From NCBI GenBank assembly GCA_963719975.1, contig CAVRED010000001.1, positions 248,001 to 312,000 on the forward strand: a stretch of DNA of 64,000 nucleotides, in the 5' to 3' direction. Source of the stretch: Poindextera sp963719975 (GTDB taxonomy: Bacteria > Pseudomonadota > Alphaproteobacteria > Caulobacterales > Caulobacteraceae). The position numbers and the translations under genes were made by a program. Under the pieces are notes generated by a model that was given only the letters and a program-made list of their open reading frames with translations, made no database searches and was not told the origin of the DNA. Position 1 is the first letter of the stretch; each line of letters starts with the position of its first letter. This document shows, in pieces, positions 44,300 through 51,622 of this stretch.

Positions 44300-44903
44300 G
44301 CCTGTTGTGCATGTGATCGACGACGACGAGGCGGTCCGCAAGTCGCTCTCGTTCCTGCTCGAGACCGCGGACTACAAGGTGCACGCCTACAACTCGGCGA
44401 CGCGTTTCCTGGCCGACCTCGACCAGGCGGACTTCGGCTGCGTCATCACCGACGTGCGCATGCCGGGGATGACCGGGCTCGAGCTCGTCCGCGCCCTGAA
44501 CGAGCGCAAGTGCGCGATGCCGGTGATCGTGATCACAGGCCACGGCGACGTCCCGCTCGCTGTCGAGGCGATGCGCGAGGGCGTCGTCGACTTCATCGAA
44601 AAGCCGTTTGGCGACGACACCATCCTGGCCTCGTTGCACAACGCCTTCGAGCGTAGCCGCGACCTGAGCGCCCAGAGTGGCGAGCGCAACGAGGTCCTCA
44701 AGCGGCTCGCCTCGCTCTCGACGCGCGAGCGCCAGGTGCTGGAGGGCCTCGTCGCTGGCCAGGCAAACAAAGTCGTCGCCCTCGATCTCGGCATCAGCCC
44801 GAGGACCGTCGAGGTCTATCGCGCGAACCTGATGTCGAAGATGCACGCCGGCAGCCTGTCCGAGCTCGTGCGCATGGCGCTCCAGGCCGGCTCGCCCCGT
44901 TGA
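44289..44903 (+). CDS. fixJ: Response regulator FixJ
   Basis: 204 residues: receiver domain with acidic pocket VIDDDEAV, phosphoacceptor in VITDVRMPG (Asp 55), ITGHGD and the FIEKPF lysine (about 105), then a LuxR-type helix-turn-helix (LSTRERQVLEGLVAGQANKV, ISPRTVEVYRANLMSKM). In Rhizobium and Caulobacter FixJ activates transcription of fixK. It overlaps fixL by 11 bases, so the two are cotranslated. Its TGA stop lies inside the FixK-type box that controls the next gene. The regulator at 50483 is the likely FixK target. Confidence 0.93.
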   Translation: MPAEPVVHVIDDDEAVRKSLSFLLETADYKVHAYNSATRFLADLDQADFGCVITDVRMPGMTGLELVRALNERKCAMPVIVITGHGDVPLAVEAMREGVVDFIEKPFGDDTILASLHNAFERSRDLSAQSGERNEVLKRLASLSTRERQVLEGLVAGQANKVVALDLGISPRTVEVYRANLMSKMHAGSLSELVRMALQAGSPR

Positions 44904-44913
44904 TCTAAGTCAA
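44900..44913 (+). promoter_or_regulatory. FNR/FixK-type site TTGATCTAAGTCAA overlapping the fixJ stop
   Basis: TTGAT-N4-GTCAA centred at 44906.5. A TACCTA hexamer at 44936-44941 sits where a -10 element is expected for a class II promoter, placing the start near 44948. The site implies the next gene begins at GTG 44981, not at the ATG at 44921. Confidence 0.75.
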
Positions 44914-44980
44914 GGTGCTCATGCCGGGCCCGGACTACCTACGCTCGCAGGGCGCAGTTGCGCCCACGCTGAGGTCGCAG

Positions 44981-45358
44981 GTGCCCCGAACCGACGAGCA
45001 GCCGAAGGTCGTGATCGTCGAGGACGACGCCGACCTGCTTCGCGCCCTGACGTTCGCCTTCGAGACCGAAGGCTTCGGGGTGCAGAGCTTCGCCAGCGCC
45101 GAGGCGTTGCTCGATGAGCCGGCGATTCCGGCGCACTCGTGCCTGGTGCTCGATTATTGGCTGCCGAAGATGAACGGGCTCGCGCTGCTCAACCGCCTGC
45201 GCGAGGAGGGCCATGACCTGCCGGCCGTCCTGATCACGACGCCCACGCGCGAGATCGAGCGGCGTGCAGCGTTGGCCAGCGTCGCAATCGTCGACAAGCC
45301 ATTGCTGAACAACGCCCTTGTCGCAAAGGTGCGGCAGCTATTGAATCCGAACGGTTGA
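44981..45358 (+). CDS. Single-domain response regulator (receiver only)
   Basis: 125 residues: VVIVEDDADLL (acidic pair), phosphoacceptor in LVLDYWLPKMNG (Asp 58), LITTPTREIERR and VDKPL (Lys). It has no output domain. The frame is open upstream (GTG 44915, ATG 44921), but the FixK-type promoter at 44900 would start near 44948, and the ribosome site GAGG lies 6 bases before GTG 44981, so I choose 44981. It lies downstream of fixLJ and may compete for FixL phosphate as a feedback brake or pass phosphate on (inference). Confidence 0.8.
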   Translation: MPRTDEQPKVVIVEDDADLLRALTFAFETEGFGVQSFASAEALLDEPAIPAHSCLVLDYWLPKMNGLALLNRLREEGHDLPAVLITTPTREIERRAALASVAIVDKPLLNNALVAKVRQLLNPNG

Positions 45359-45377
45359 GCGCTGGCGCCGCCGGGCG

Positions 45378-45391
45378 TTGATGCGGGTCAA
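45378..45391 (+). promoter_or_regulatory. FNR/FixK-like site TTGATGCGGGTCAA before the universal stress gene
   Basis: TTGAT-N4-GTCAA, centred only 36.5 bases before ATG 45421. That is too close for an ordinary class II promoter with this start codon, so it may work differently, repress, or be a chance match. Confidence 0.5.
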
Positions 45392-45420
45392 CACCGTGAC
45401 GATCAACCACGAGGGGCTCC

Positions 45421-46254
45421 ATGGTCTACCGAGACATCGTCGTCCAAATCGATCGCCCCGAGGCAAAGGCGCGATACGAGGCCGCCGCCGCATTGGCCGC
45501 GCGTTCCAAGGGACGCCTGCGGGGAGTCTATCTGAAGACCAGCTTGATCAATCAATACAACAGCATCGACCCGATCGCCTGGCTGCCGCCCGACAGCCTC
45601 AACCAACTTGTGCATGAGCACAACGCCGCGCAGGACAGGGCAGCCGACGCCTCTGGCGCCGCCCTGATCGAGATCGCCAAGCGGCTGGGCGTCGACGCCG
45701 ACTGGGAGGTCGTCAGCGGCGACACGCCGGACGCGCTGGTCGCGATCGCGCGCTGCGCGGACCTCGTCGTCCTGCCGCCGCCGACCCCGTTCGCCGCCTA
45801 CAGCGTCCACGCCTCGGCCGTCGCGATCGGGATGGCGTGCGGCGGCCCGGTCCTGATCGTGCCCGACGGCGCGCCGCCCGCCATCGGCGCACGCGCGCTG
45901 GTCGCCTGGAACGGCGGCCGTGAGGCCGCCAGGGCGTTGCGCGACGCGCTGCCGCTGCTTGCGGACGGGGCTGCGGTCGAAGTGCGCATAGCCCATCCCG
46001 CCCCCGACGAGGGCGATCCGGCCCAAGGACTGCGCCGGCGGCTGGAGGGCCTGGGGCTGAAGGTCAATGTCGTCGTCGCAGCCCATCCGGAGGAGAGAAT
46101 TTCCGACTGGATCCGCGACGAGGCGAAGCGGACAGGATGCGACCTGATCGTCATGGGCCTCTATGGCCACACCCGCATGCGCGAGTTCGTGCTTGGCGGC
46201 GTCAGCCGAGGCATGCTGCACGACCCGCCGCTGCCGGTCCTGATCTCTCACTAG
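45421..46254 (+). CDS. Universal stress protein, tandem UspA domains
   Basis: 277 residues with two UspA folds (about 1-145 and 150-275). The C-terminal domain keeps the nucleotide-binding pattern MGLYGHTRMREFVLGGVSRG; the N-terminal one is degenerate. Tandem USPs bind ATP or AMP and are typical of low-oxygen and stationary-phase regulons. An AGGGG ribosome site precedes ATG 45421. It lies 62 bases after the receiver gene, so it may be cotranscribed. Convergent with the acetyltransferase fusion gene (20-base gap with a small hairpin). Confidence 0.87.
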   Translation: MVYRDIVVQIDRPEAKARYEAAAALAARSKGRLRGVYLKTSLINQYNSIDPIAWLPPDSLNQLVHEHNAAQDRAADASGAALIEIAKRLGVDADWEVVSGDTPDALVAIARCADLVVLPPPTPFAAYSVHASAVAIGMACGGPVLIVPDGAPPAIGARALVAWNGGREAARALRDALPLLADGAAVEVRIAHPAPDEGDPAQGLRRRLEGLGLKVNVVVAAHPEERISDWIRDEAKRTGCDLIVMGLYGHTRMREFVLGGVSRGMLHDPPLPVLISH

Positions 46255-46274
46255 CGCCCGAGGGCGCCGCGGGT

Positions 46275-48980
46275 TCAGGCCGTCTGGGGAGCTTGCATCT
46301 CCAGATCGAAGACGACCCGCGTGTGCGCGCAGTCCTCTGGATCGAGGCTGGTCTTGGCGCCGAGTTGGCGCGCCAGGTCCAGCATGTGTGTGTTCTCGCC
46401 CAGCACCTGGCCGAACACGCGCGCATAGCCGCGCGAGCGGGCATATCCCAGGATCTCCTGCATCAGACGGCGGCCAAGGCCGTGGTGCTTCAGGTCGCTG
46501 CGCACCATGACCGCGTATTCGGCTTCGATGCGGTCCGGGTCGCCCGACAGCCTGACCACCCCCGCCACCGTCGAGATCCCGTCCGTGGTCGCCGGAAGCG
46601 CCAGGAACGCCATCTCGCGGTCGTAGTCGATCTGCGAGAGCCGGGCGGCAAGGTGCGGTGAAAGCTCGGTCATCGCCCCGAAAAAGCGCATGCGAAGGTC
46701 GTTGGGCTCGCAGCGGGCGGAAAGCTCGATCAGGGCCGGCGCATCGTCCGGGCGCACGGGGCGGAGGTTGAACACCTCGCCGCCATCGAGCTTGATCATG
46801 TGCTCGAGGCCGCTTGGGTAGGGCTGGATGGCGAGGTGGGAGGGCTCGCCGCCGGCGACCGCCTTCAACCTGACGCGCGCATCGACGGCCAGCACGCCGC
46901 CGGCGTCGGCCAGCAACGGGTTGATGTCGAGCTCAACCACCTCGGGCAGATCCACCGCGATCGCCGAGAGGCGCACGAGTGCATCCTCGAGCGCCGCATG
47001 GTCGACGGCGGGCACGTTGCGGTAGGCGTCCAACAGCTTGGCCACCCGCGTGCGGCGGATCATCTCGCGGGCCAGGACCGCGTTCAGCGGCGGCAGGCCG
47101 AGCGCGCGATCGCCTATGACTTCCACCGCAACCCCGCCTTGGCCGACGAGCACCGTCGGACCGAAAGTTGCGTCCCAGGCGATGCCGCATATCAGCTCTC
47201 GCGCGTTCGGACGCTCGACCATCGGCTCGACCGTGAAACCCTCGATCGCCGCGTCAGGCGCCGCCGCGGCGACGGACCTCAGCATCGACCTTGCGGCGGC
47301 CTCGACCGCTTCGGCGGAGGCCAGGCCCAGATGAACGCCGCCCACGTCCGACTTGTGGCTCAGGTCGGGCGACAGGATCTTCAGCGCGACGGGGAAGCCG
47401 GTCCTGGCGGCGGCGTCGGCGGCCTCTTCGGGACTGGCGGCGGTCTCGGTCGCGACGACCGGAACGCCGTAGGCGGCGAGCAAGGCCTTGGCCTCGGGCT
47501 CGGTCATCACCGTCCGCCCCGCGGCGAGGGCCTCTTCGACCAGGACCCGCGCGCGGGCGCGTCCGTCGCCGTCGATTTCGGGGCCGGCGGGCGGGGTCTC
47601 CATCAACAGCGCCTGGTTTCGGCGGTACTCGACCCGCTGCATGAAGGCTCGGACGGCGTCGTCCGGCGTCTCGTACGTCGGCACGCCGGCAGCGGCGAAC
47701 CTCCGACGCGCCGCTGCCGCGGTGGCCTCGCCCAGCCAGCAGGTGAGCAACGGTCGATGGAGGGCGCCGGCGGCGGTCGCTAGCACGGCGTCGACCACCT
47801 TGGCGTTGTCGACCACCGCGGTCGGGCAGTTCATCACCAGGATCGCATCCTGGTTCGGGTTGGCCTCGAGCGCGCCCAGGGAGGCGGAGTAGCGGGGGCC
47901 GTCGGCATCGCCCAGGATGTCGACCGGGACCCCGTGCGACCAGGCGGCGGGCAGGATGGCGTCGAGCTTGGCGCGGGTCTCCGGCGCAAGCTCGGCCATG
48001 CGGCCGCCCAGCGCCTCGAGCGCGTCGGTGGCCAGCACGCCAGCGCCGCCGCCGTTGGTGAGGATGGCCAGGCGATCGCCATGCACCGTGAGCCGGCTGG
48101 CCAGCGTCTCGGCCGCCTCGAACAGCTCGTGCAGGCTCTCGACCCTCAGCATGCCGGCGCGGCGGAAAGCGGCGTCGTAGACCGCGTCGGACCCCGCCAG
48201 CGCGCCGGTGTGCGACAGCGCCGCCTTCGCGCCGGCGGCGCTGCGGCCCGACTTGATGACGATCACCGGTTTGGCGCGGGCGGCGATACGGGCGGCGCTC
48301 ATGAACTTGCGCGCCTCGGTGACGGACTCGACGTAGAGCAGGATCGAGCGCGTCGAAGCGTCCAGCGCCAGCCAATCGAGCATGTCGCCGAAGTCCACGT
48401 CGGCCATGTCGCCCAGCGAGGCGATGTGGGAGAAGCCGAGGTCGCGCCCGACCGCCCAGTCGAGAACCGCGGTCACCAACGCGCCGGATTGGGCGATGAA
48501 GGCGACGTCGCCCTGCGTCGGGGTGAGGTGGGCGAAGCTGGCGTTGATCCCCGCGCCGGGCGACAGGAAGCCCAGGCAGTTGGGCCCGATGATGCGCAGC
48601 ATGTGCGGACGCGCCGCGTCCAGCATCTGCTGGCGAAGGTCCGCGCCCGCGCGTTCCTCGCCCTCGCCGAGGCCGGCGGCGATGACGATCGCCGCGCGGC
48701 AGCCGCGCTGGCCAAGCTCGGCGATGAGTTCGGGCGCCGCGGCCGCCGGCGTCGCCAGCACCGCCAGATCGGGCGTGACCGGCAGTTCGCCGACCGATCG
48801 GTAGCTCAGGATCGAGCCGATCGTCGGCTCGTGCGGGCTGACCGCGAGGATCGGGCCGGCGAAACCGCCGGCATATAGGTTCCGCGCGATCGCCCCGCCG
48901 ACCGAGCCCTCGCGGTTGCTCGCGCCCACGAGCGCAATGGCCTTGGGCGAGAAGAGGGCGTCGAGGTTGCGAGTGCTCAT
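46275..48980 (-). CDS. ADP-forming acyl-CoA synthetase fused to a GNAT acetyltransferase (Pat/Pka-like)
   Basis: 901 residues. Domains: CoA-binding Rossmann (KAIALVGASNREGSVGGAIA), succinyl-CoA-synthetase-like with the phosphohistidine in AALSHTGALAGSDAV near residue 255, ATP-grasp (about 490-705; GFPVALKILSPDLSHKSDVGG), and a C-terminal GNAT domain (about 735-895; DLKHHGLGRRLMQEILGYAR). This layout matches the Pat/PatZ protein lysine acetyltransferases and ADP-forming acetyl-CoA synthetases. It could either make ATP from acetyl-CoA or acetylate proteins; whether the synthetase half is active is unclear. It is the last gene of an operon with fixK-like, universal stress and quinone reductase genes (gaps of 15-48 bases). 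Confidence 0.88.
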   Translation of the reverse strand: MSTRNLDALFSPKAIALVGASNREGSVGGAIARNLYAGGFAGPILAVSPHEPTIGSILSYRSVGELPVTPDLAVLATPAAAAPELIAELGQRGCRAAIVIAAGLGEGEERAGADLRQQMLDAARPHMLRIIGPNCLGFLSPGAGINASFAHLTPTQGDVAFIAQSGALVTAVLDWAVGRDLGFSHIASLGDMADVDFGDMLDWLALDASTRSILLYVESVTEARKFMSAARIAARAKPVIVIKSGRSAAGAKAALSHTGALAGSDAVYDAAFRRAGMLRVESLHELFEAAETLASRLTVHGDRLAILTNGGGAGVLATDALEALGGRMAELAPETRAKLDAILPAAWSHGVPVDILGDADGPRYSASLGALEANPNQDAILVMNCPTAVVDNAKVVDAVLATAAGALHRPLLTCWLGEATAAAARRRFAAAGVPTYETPDDAVRAFMQRVEYRRNQALLMETPPAGPEIDGDGRARARVLVEEALAAGRTVMTEPEAKALLAAYGVPVVATETAASPEEAADAAARTGFPVALKILSPDLSHKSDVGGVHLGLASAEAVEAAARSMLRSVAAAAPDAAIEGFTVEPMVERPNARELICGIAWDATFGPTVLVGQGGVAVEVIGDRALGLPPLNAVLAREMIRRTRVAKLLDAYRNVPAVDHAALEDALVRLSAIAVDLPEVVELDINPLLADAGGVLAVDARVRLKAVAGGEPSHLAIQPYPSGLEHMIKLDGGEVFNLRPVRPDDAPALIELSARCEPNDLRMRFFGAMTELSPHLAARLSQIDYDREMAFLALPATTDGISTVAGVVRLSGDPDRIEAEYAVMVRSDLKHHGLGRRLMQEILGYARSRGYARVFGQVLGENTHMLDLARQLGAKTSLDPEDCAHTRVVFDLEMQAPQTA

Positions 48981-48995
48981 GGACCGGCTCCGGCC

Positions 48996-49592
48996 TCAAG
49001 CCGGCTTACCGAAGCGCTGCTTGACCGCGCCCGCCACGGCGGCGGCGGCGGACTGCACAGCTTCGGCGGTCATGCCCGGCGTGATGTCTCCGAAGTGCAC
49101 GTGGTCGATGACGGCGAGCCCGCAGACAGCGGCAAAGTGATCGTCGAACAGGCTCACGAGCGCGCTCCAGTCTCCCGTCTCCTTGATCCAGGCGGTCGGC
49201 GCGCCGGAGGTGGTGAGGCTGATCATGCTGCGGCCCTCGAGCAGAGGCGTGTTCCCCTCGGGCCCCCGCTCATAGGCGAACCCGAAGCCGAACACGCGCT
49301 CGAGATAGCCCTTCAGGATCGCTGGCGGGGCGTCGAGCCAAAGCGGATAGACGAAACAGAACACCTCGACATCGCTGAGCAAGGCCCGTTCGGCCGCGAC
49401 ATCGTCACCGAGATGGACCGTCTCGGCGAAAGGAAGCTCTTCGGCCGGGAGGCAGGGATTGAAGCCGAGGCGGTAGAGATCGCGGACGATCACGGCGTGC
49501 CCTTCCGCCTTCGCGGCGGCCTCGTAGGCGCGCGCCAAGGTCAGATTGAAGCTCCGGGCGTTCGGGTGGGCGACGATCACAGCATGCTTCAT
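48996..49592 (-). CDS. NAD(P)H-quinone oxidoreductase, flavodoxin-like (YwrO/MdaB family)
   Basis: 198 residues. Flavodoxin_2 fold: MKHAVIVAHPNARSFNLTLA, VRDLYRLGFNP, the conserved LSDVEVFCFVYPLWLDAPPA and LKGYLERVFGFGFAYE motifs, ISLTTSGAPTAWIKETGDW. It would reduce quinones by two electrons with NAD(P)H, avoiding semiquinone formation. It is 48 bases downstream of the universal stress gene and 15 before the fusion gene, on the same strand, so the group is a probable operon with the regulator at 50483. Confidence 0.85.
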   Translation of the reverse strand: MKHAVIVAHPNARSFNLTLARAYEAAAKAEGHAVIVRDLYRLGFNPCLPAEELPFAETVHLGDDVAAERALLSDVEVFCFVYPLWLDAPPAILKGYLERVFGFGFAYERGPEGNTPLLEGRSMISLTTSGAPTAWIKETGDWSALVSLFDDHFAAVCGLAVIDHVHFGDITPGMTAEAVQSAAAAVAGAVKQRFGKPA

Positions 49593-49640
49593 GACGGCCT
49601 CGGAGCGGCTTTGGGCCAGACTGGCGCGAGCGCGCCAGTC

Positions 49641-50465
49641 TCAGTGGCACATCAGAATGTATTTTGACGACGAGGCGATGAAGTCTTCGGTCATTCCGCC
49701 CAGCGCCCATTCGCGCACGCGTGAGTGGGCGTAGGCGCCGAGCACGATGGTGTCCGCGCCGTGGCGGTCGGCCGCCCGTTCCAGGTCCTCGGCGGTCCCG
49801 GCCTTCGACTTGGCGATCACCTCGCACTTCACGCGCGCGCCGTGGCGGGTCAGCCGTTGGGCGACCTGATCCAGCTCGGCGTGCTGGGCGCCGACTTCGG
49901 CCTCGGGCGTTATCGCGGTCAGGATCACCTCGTCGGCGCGCATCAGGAGCGGCATGGCTCCGGTCAGCGCCACCCGCGCTTCGCGCGTGTTCTTCCAGCC
50001 AACCAGAACGCGATGGCCTTCGAACGCCTGGCCGGAGTCAGGCACGATCAGCACCGGCAGCCCTGAGCGCATGACCAGGTCGGCGCAGGCGGCCGCAAAG
50101 GCGTGCCCTTCGCCGGCGGCGGGCCGGCTGGCGACGATCAGGTCAGCGGCGCGCGCGTGGATGACGAGTTCGCTGCAAGGGTCCTGCACGCCGGTCACCC
50201 AGAACACGGGCTGCTTGATGCCCGAGACCTGACTGCGGAACCGCTGCTCGGCGGCGGGGATGTCCTTGTCGATCCGCTCGCGGATCGCCTCATAGACGGC
50301 GCCGTCGGCGATCGCATAGCCCGAGGCGTAGACGGGCTCGAACGCTTCGGCGCCCAATCCGATCAGCGCGGCGTCGAAGGTGTCGGCCAGCGTCATCGCG
50401 GTGGCCACGCGCCGGTCGGCGGCATGGCCGGGCTCTGCGTGAACGAGAATGGTCTTGTACGACAT
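49641..50465 (-). CDS. Universal stress protein, tandem UspA domains
   Basis: 274 residues with two UspA-like folds; the second carries GADTIVLGAYAHSRVREWAL with GGMTEDFI after it, a slightly altered nucleotide-binding motif. The start is ATG 50465 (MSYKTILVHAEPG), which has GAGGA about 9 bases upstream, not the ATG at 50474, which is directly at the ribosome site. It lies 17 bases downstream of the Crp/Fnr regulator gene and is probably cotranscribed. Together with 45421 there are two tandem USPs in the island. Confidence 0.87.
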   Translation of the reverse strand: MSYKTILVHAEPGHAADRRVATAMTLADTFDAALIGLGAEAFEPVYASGYAIADGAVYEAIRERIDKDIPAAEQRFRSQVSGIKQPVFWVTGVQDPCSELVIHARAADLIVASRPAAGEGHAFAAACADLVMRSGLPVLIVPDSGQAFEGHRVLVGWKNTREARVALTGAMPLLMRADEVILTAITPEAEVGAQHAELDQVAQRLTRHGARVKCEVIAKSKAGTAEDLERAADRHGADTIVLGAYAHSRVREWALGGMTEDFIASSSKYILMCH

Positions 50466-50482
50466 GGCTGGCATTCCTCGTT

Positions 50483-51157
50483 TCAGTCGGCCAGGCCGAG
50501 CGCGGCGCGATCATTCAGAACGATGTGGCGGGCGCTGGGGATGCTGATGGCGTGATCGCGCTCGAGCTGCGTCAGCGTGCGCGACACCGTTTCGATGGTG
50601 AGGCCGAGATAGTCGGCGATGTCCGAACGCGACATCGGAAGGTCCGTGCCGCGCTCGGCCGGGGCGCGAACCGCCATCTCGAGCAGGAAGCTTGCAACGC
50701 GCTCGGTGGCGCTCTTGCGACCCAGGAGCATCATGTGGTCGCGCAGCCGGTCGAGATCGCCCGCGGTCAGGGCCCAGAGCCCGCGCGCGGCCGGGACGCT
50801 GGCGTCGGCCAGGCGGTCGACCGCCGTCCGGCGGACCAGCACGATCTCGGACTCGACGATGGCCTCGGCCGAGGAGCGATGCTCGCCACCGGTCTCCAGG
50901 CCGAAGACGTCGCCGGGCAGGTGGAAGCCGGTGATCTGGCGGCGGCCGTCGCTCAGGATCCGAAAGCCGCGGGCGGCCCCCGAGACCACCTTGTAGACGA
51001 AGTCGGCGCTCTCGCTTTCGCCGAAGATCTCTTCGTCGCGATCGAAGCGCATCGAAAAGCCCGGGAGGTCCAGGGCTTCGGCGAAGCTGAACATCTTGCC
51101 GGCCGTGGTGACCGCGGCGTTCTGCGTCGCGCCGGACTGGACTCGCATGCTTTGCAT
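50483..51157 (-). CDS. fixK: FixK-type Crp/Fnr transcription regulator
   Basis: 224 residues. A cyclic-nucleotide-binding beta-roll (about 25-125) precedes a Crp-type HTH (about 175-200): MSRSDIADYLGLTIETVSRT. The recognition helix has the E189..S192-R193 arrangement of FNR that reads TTGAT half sites. The protein has no cysteine at all, so it cannot bind an FNR-type iron-sulfur cluster, as for FixK, and depends on FixLJ (or other input) for oxygen control. I start at ATG 51157, preceded by GGGAGA; a start at 51148 is possible. It is the first gene of an operon with USP, quinone reductase and the acetyltransferase fusion. No box precedes it, so no obvious autoregulation. Confidence 0.88.
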   Translation of the reverse strand: MQSMRVQSGATQNAAVTTAGKMFSFAEALDLPGFSMRFDRDEEIFGESESADFVYKVVSGAARGFRILSDGRRQITGFHLPGDVFGLETGGEHRSSAEAIVESEIVLVRRTAVDRLADASVPAARGLWALTAGDLDRLRDHMMLLGRKSATERVASFLLEMAVRAPAERGTDLPMSRSDIADYLGLTIETVSRTLTQLERDHAISIPSARHIVLNDRAALGLAD

Positions 51158-51269
51158 GACATCGTCTCCCGCGAATGATTGCAGGGTGATCGATACCGGG
51201 CTGGGCCCCAACGCGACATTCGGGCCGATTGCTTAGGGGGTTTAACGGAGGCGGGCGCCGCTCCCGTCT

Positions 51270-51283
51270 TTGATCTGGCGCAA
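51270..51283 (+). promoter_or_regulatory. FNR/FixK-type site TTGATCTGGCGCAA
   Basis: TTGAT-N4-CGCAA centred 58.5 bases before GTG 51335, again the class II spacing. It is the rightmost box of the island. It is about 120 bases from the fixK ATG, so a role in fixK control is unlikely but possible. Confidence 0.7.
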
Positions 51284-51334
51284 AGCCGGCCCAATTGGTC
51301 CCGACTATGGCTCCGACAGTTCGGAGGGATTCCA

Positions 51335-51538
51335 GTGACCGATTTCATGCTGGCGCTGATCGCCACCTCGTTTTTGACCTTTGGCGCCGTTCTGTCGGTC
51401 GTCTCCGTCTACGTGGCCCTGGCCGAGCGCGCGGACGAGCGCAGGCGCCAACCCGTCCTCGAGGCGCTAAGCCATCAGGCTGTGGAGCGCCTCGAGCATC
51501 GCTCGGAAGCCGGCCGCCGGCACGCTTCGGTCGTCTAG
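51335..51538 (+). CDS. Small membrane protein (67 residues), unknown function
   Basis: Starts at GTG 51335 with GGAGG about 8 bases upstream. One strong N-terminal helix (MLALIATSFLTFGAVLSVVSVYVAL), then a charged helical tail (AERADERRRQPVLEALSHQA). No family recognised. The frame is open to 51179 but without coding signs, and the FixK-type site at class II distance makes this start the best. It is the third tiny membrane protein in the island with its own box. Confidence 0.72.
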   Translation: MTDFMLALIATSFLTFGAVLSVVSVYVALAERADERRRQPVLEALSHQAVERLEHRSEAGRRHASVV

Positions 51539-51622
51539 GCGAGCCGTCGCCCTCTTCCACTCGCCTCCTTTCGGTTGACTCCTCGGGGCCGTAGCGGCGC
51601 ACTGCCGCCGCAAGGAGCGGCG

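Noticed and set aside
50483..51157. Classical FNR with a [4Fe-4S] cluster
   Set aside because: The protein has no cysteine residues; only DNA recognition is FNR-like.
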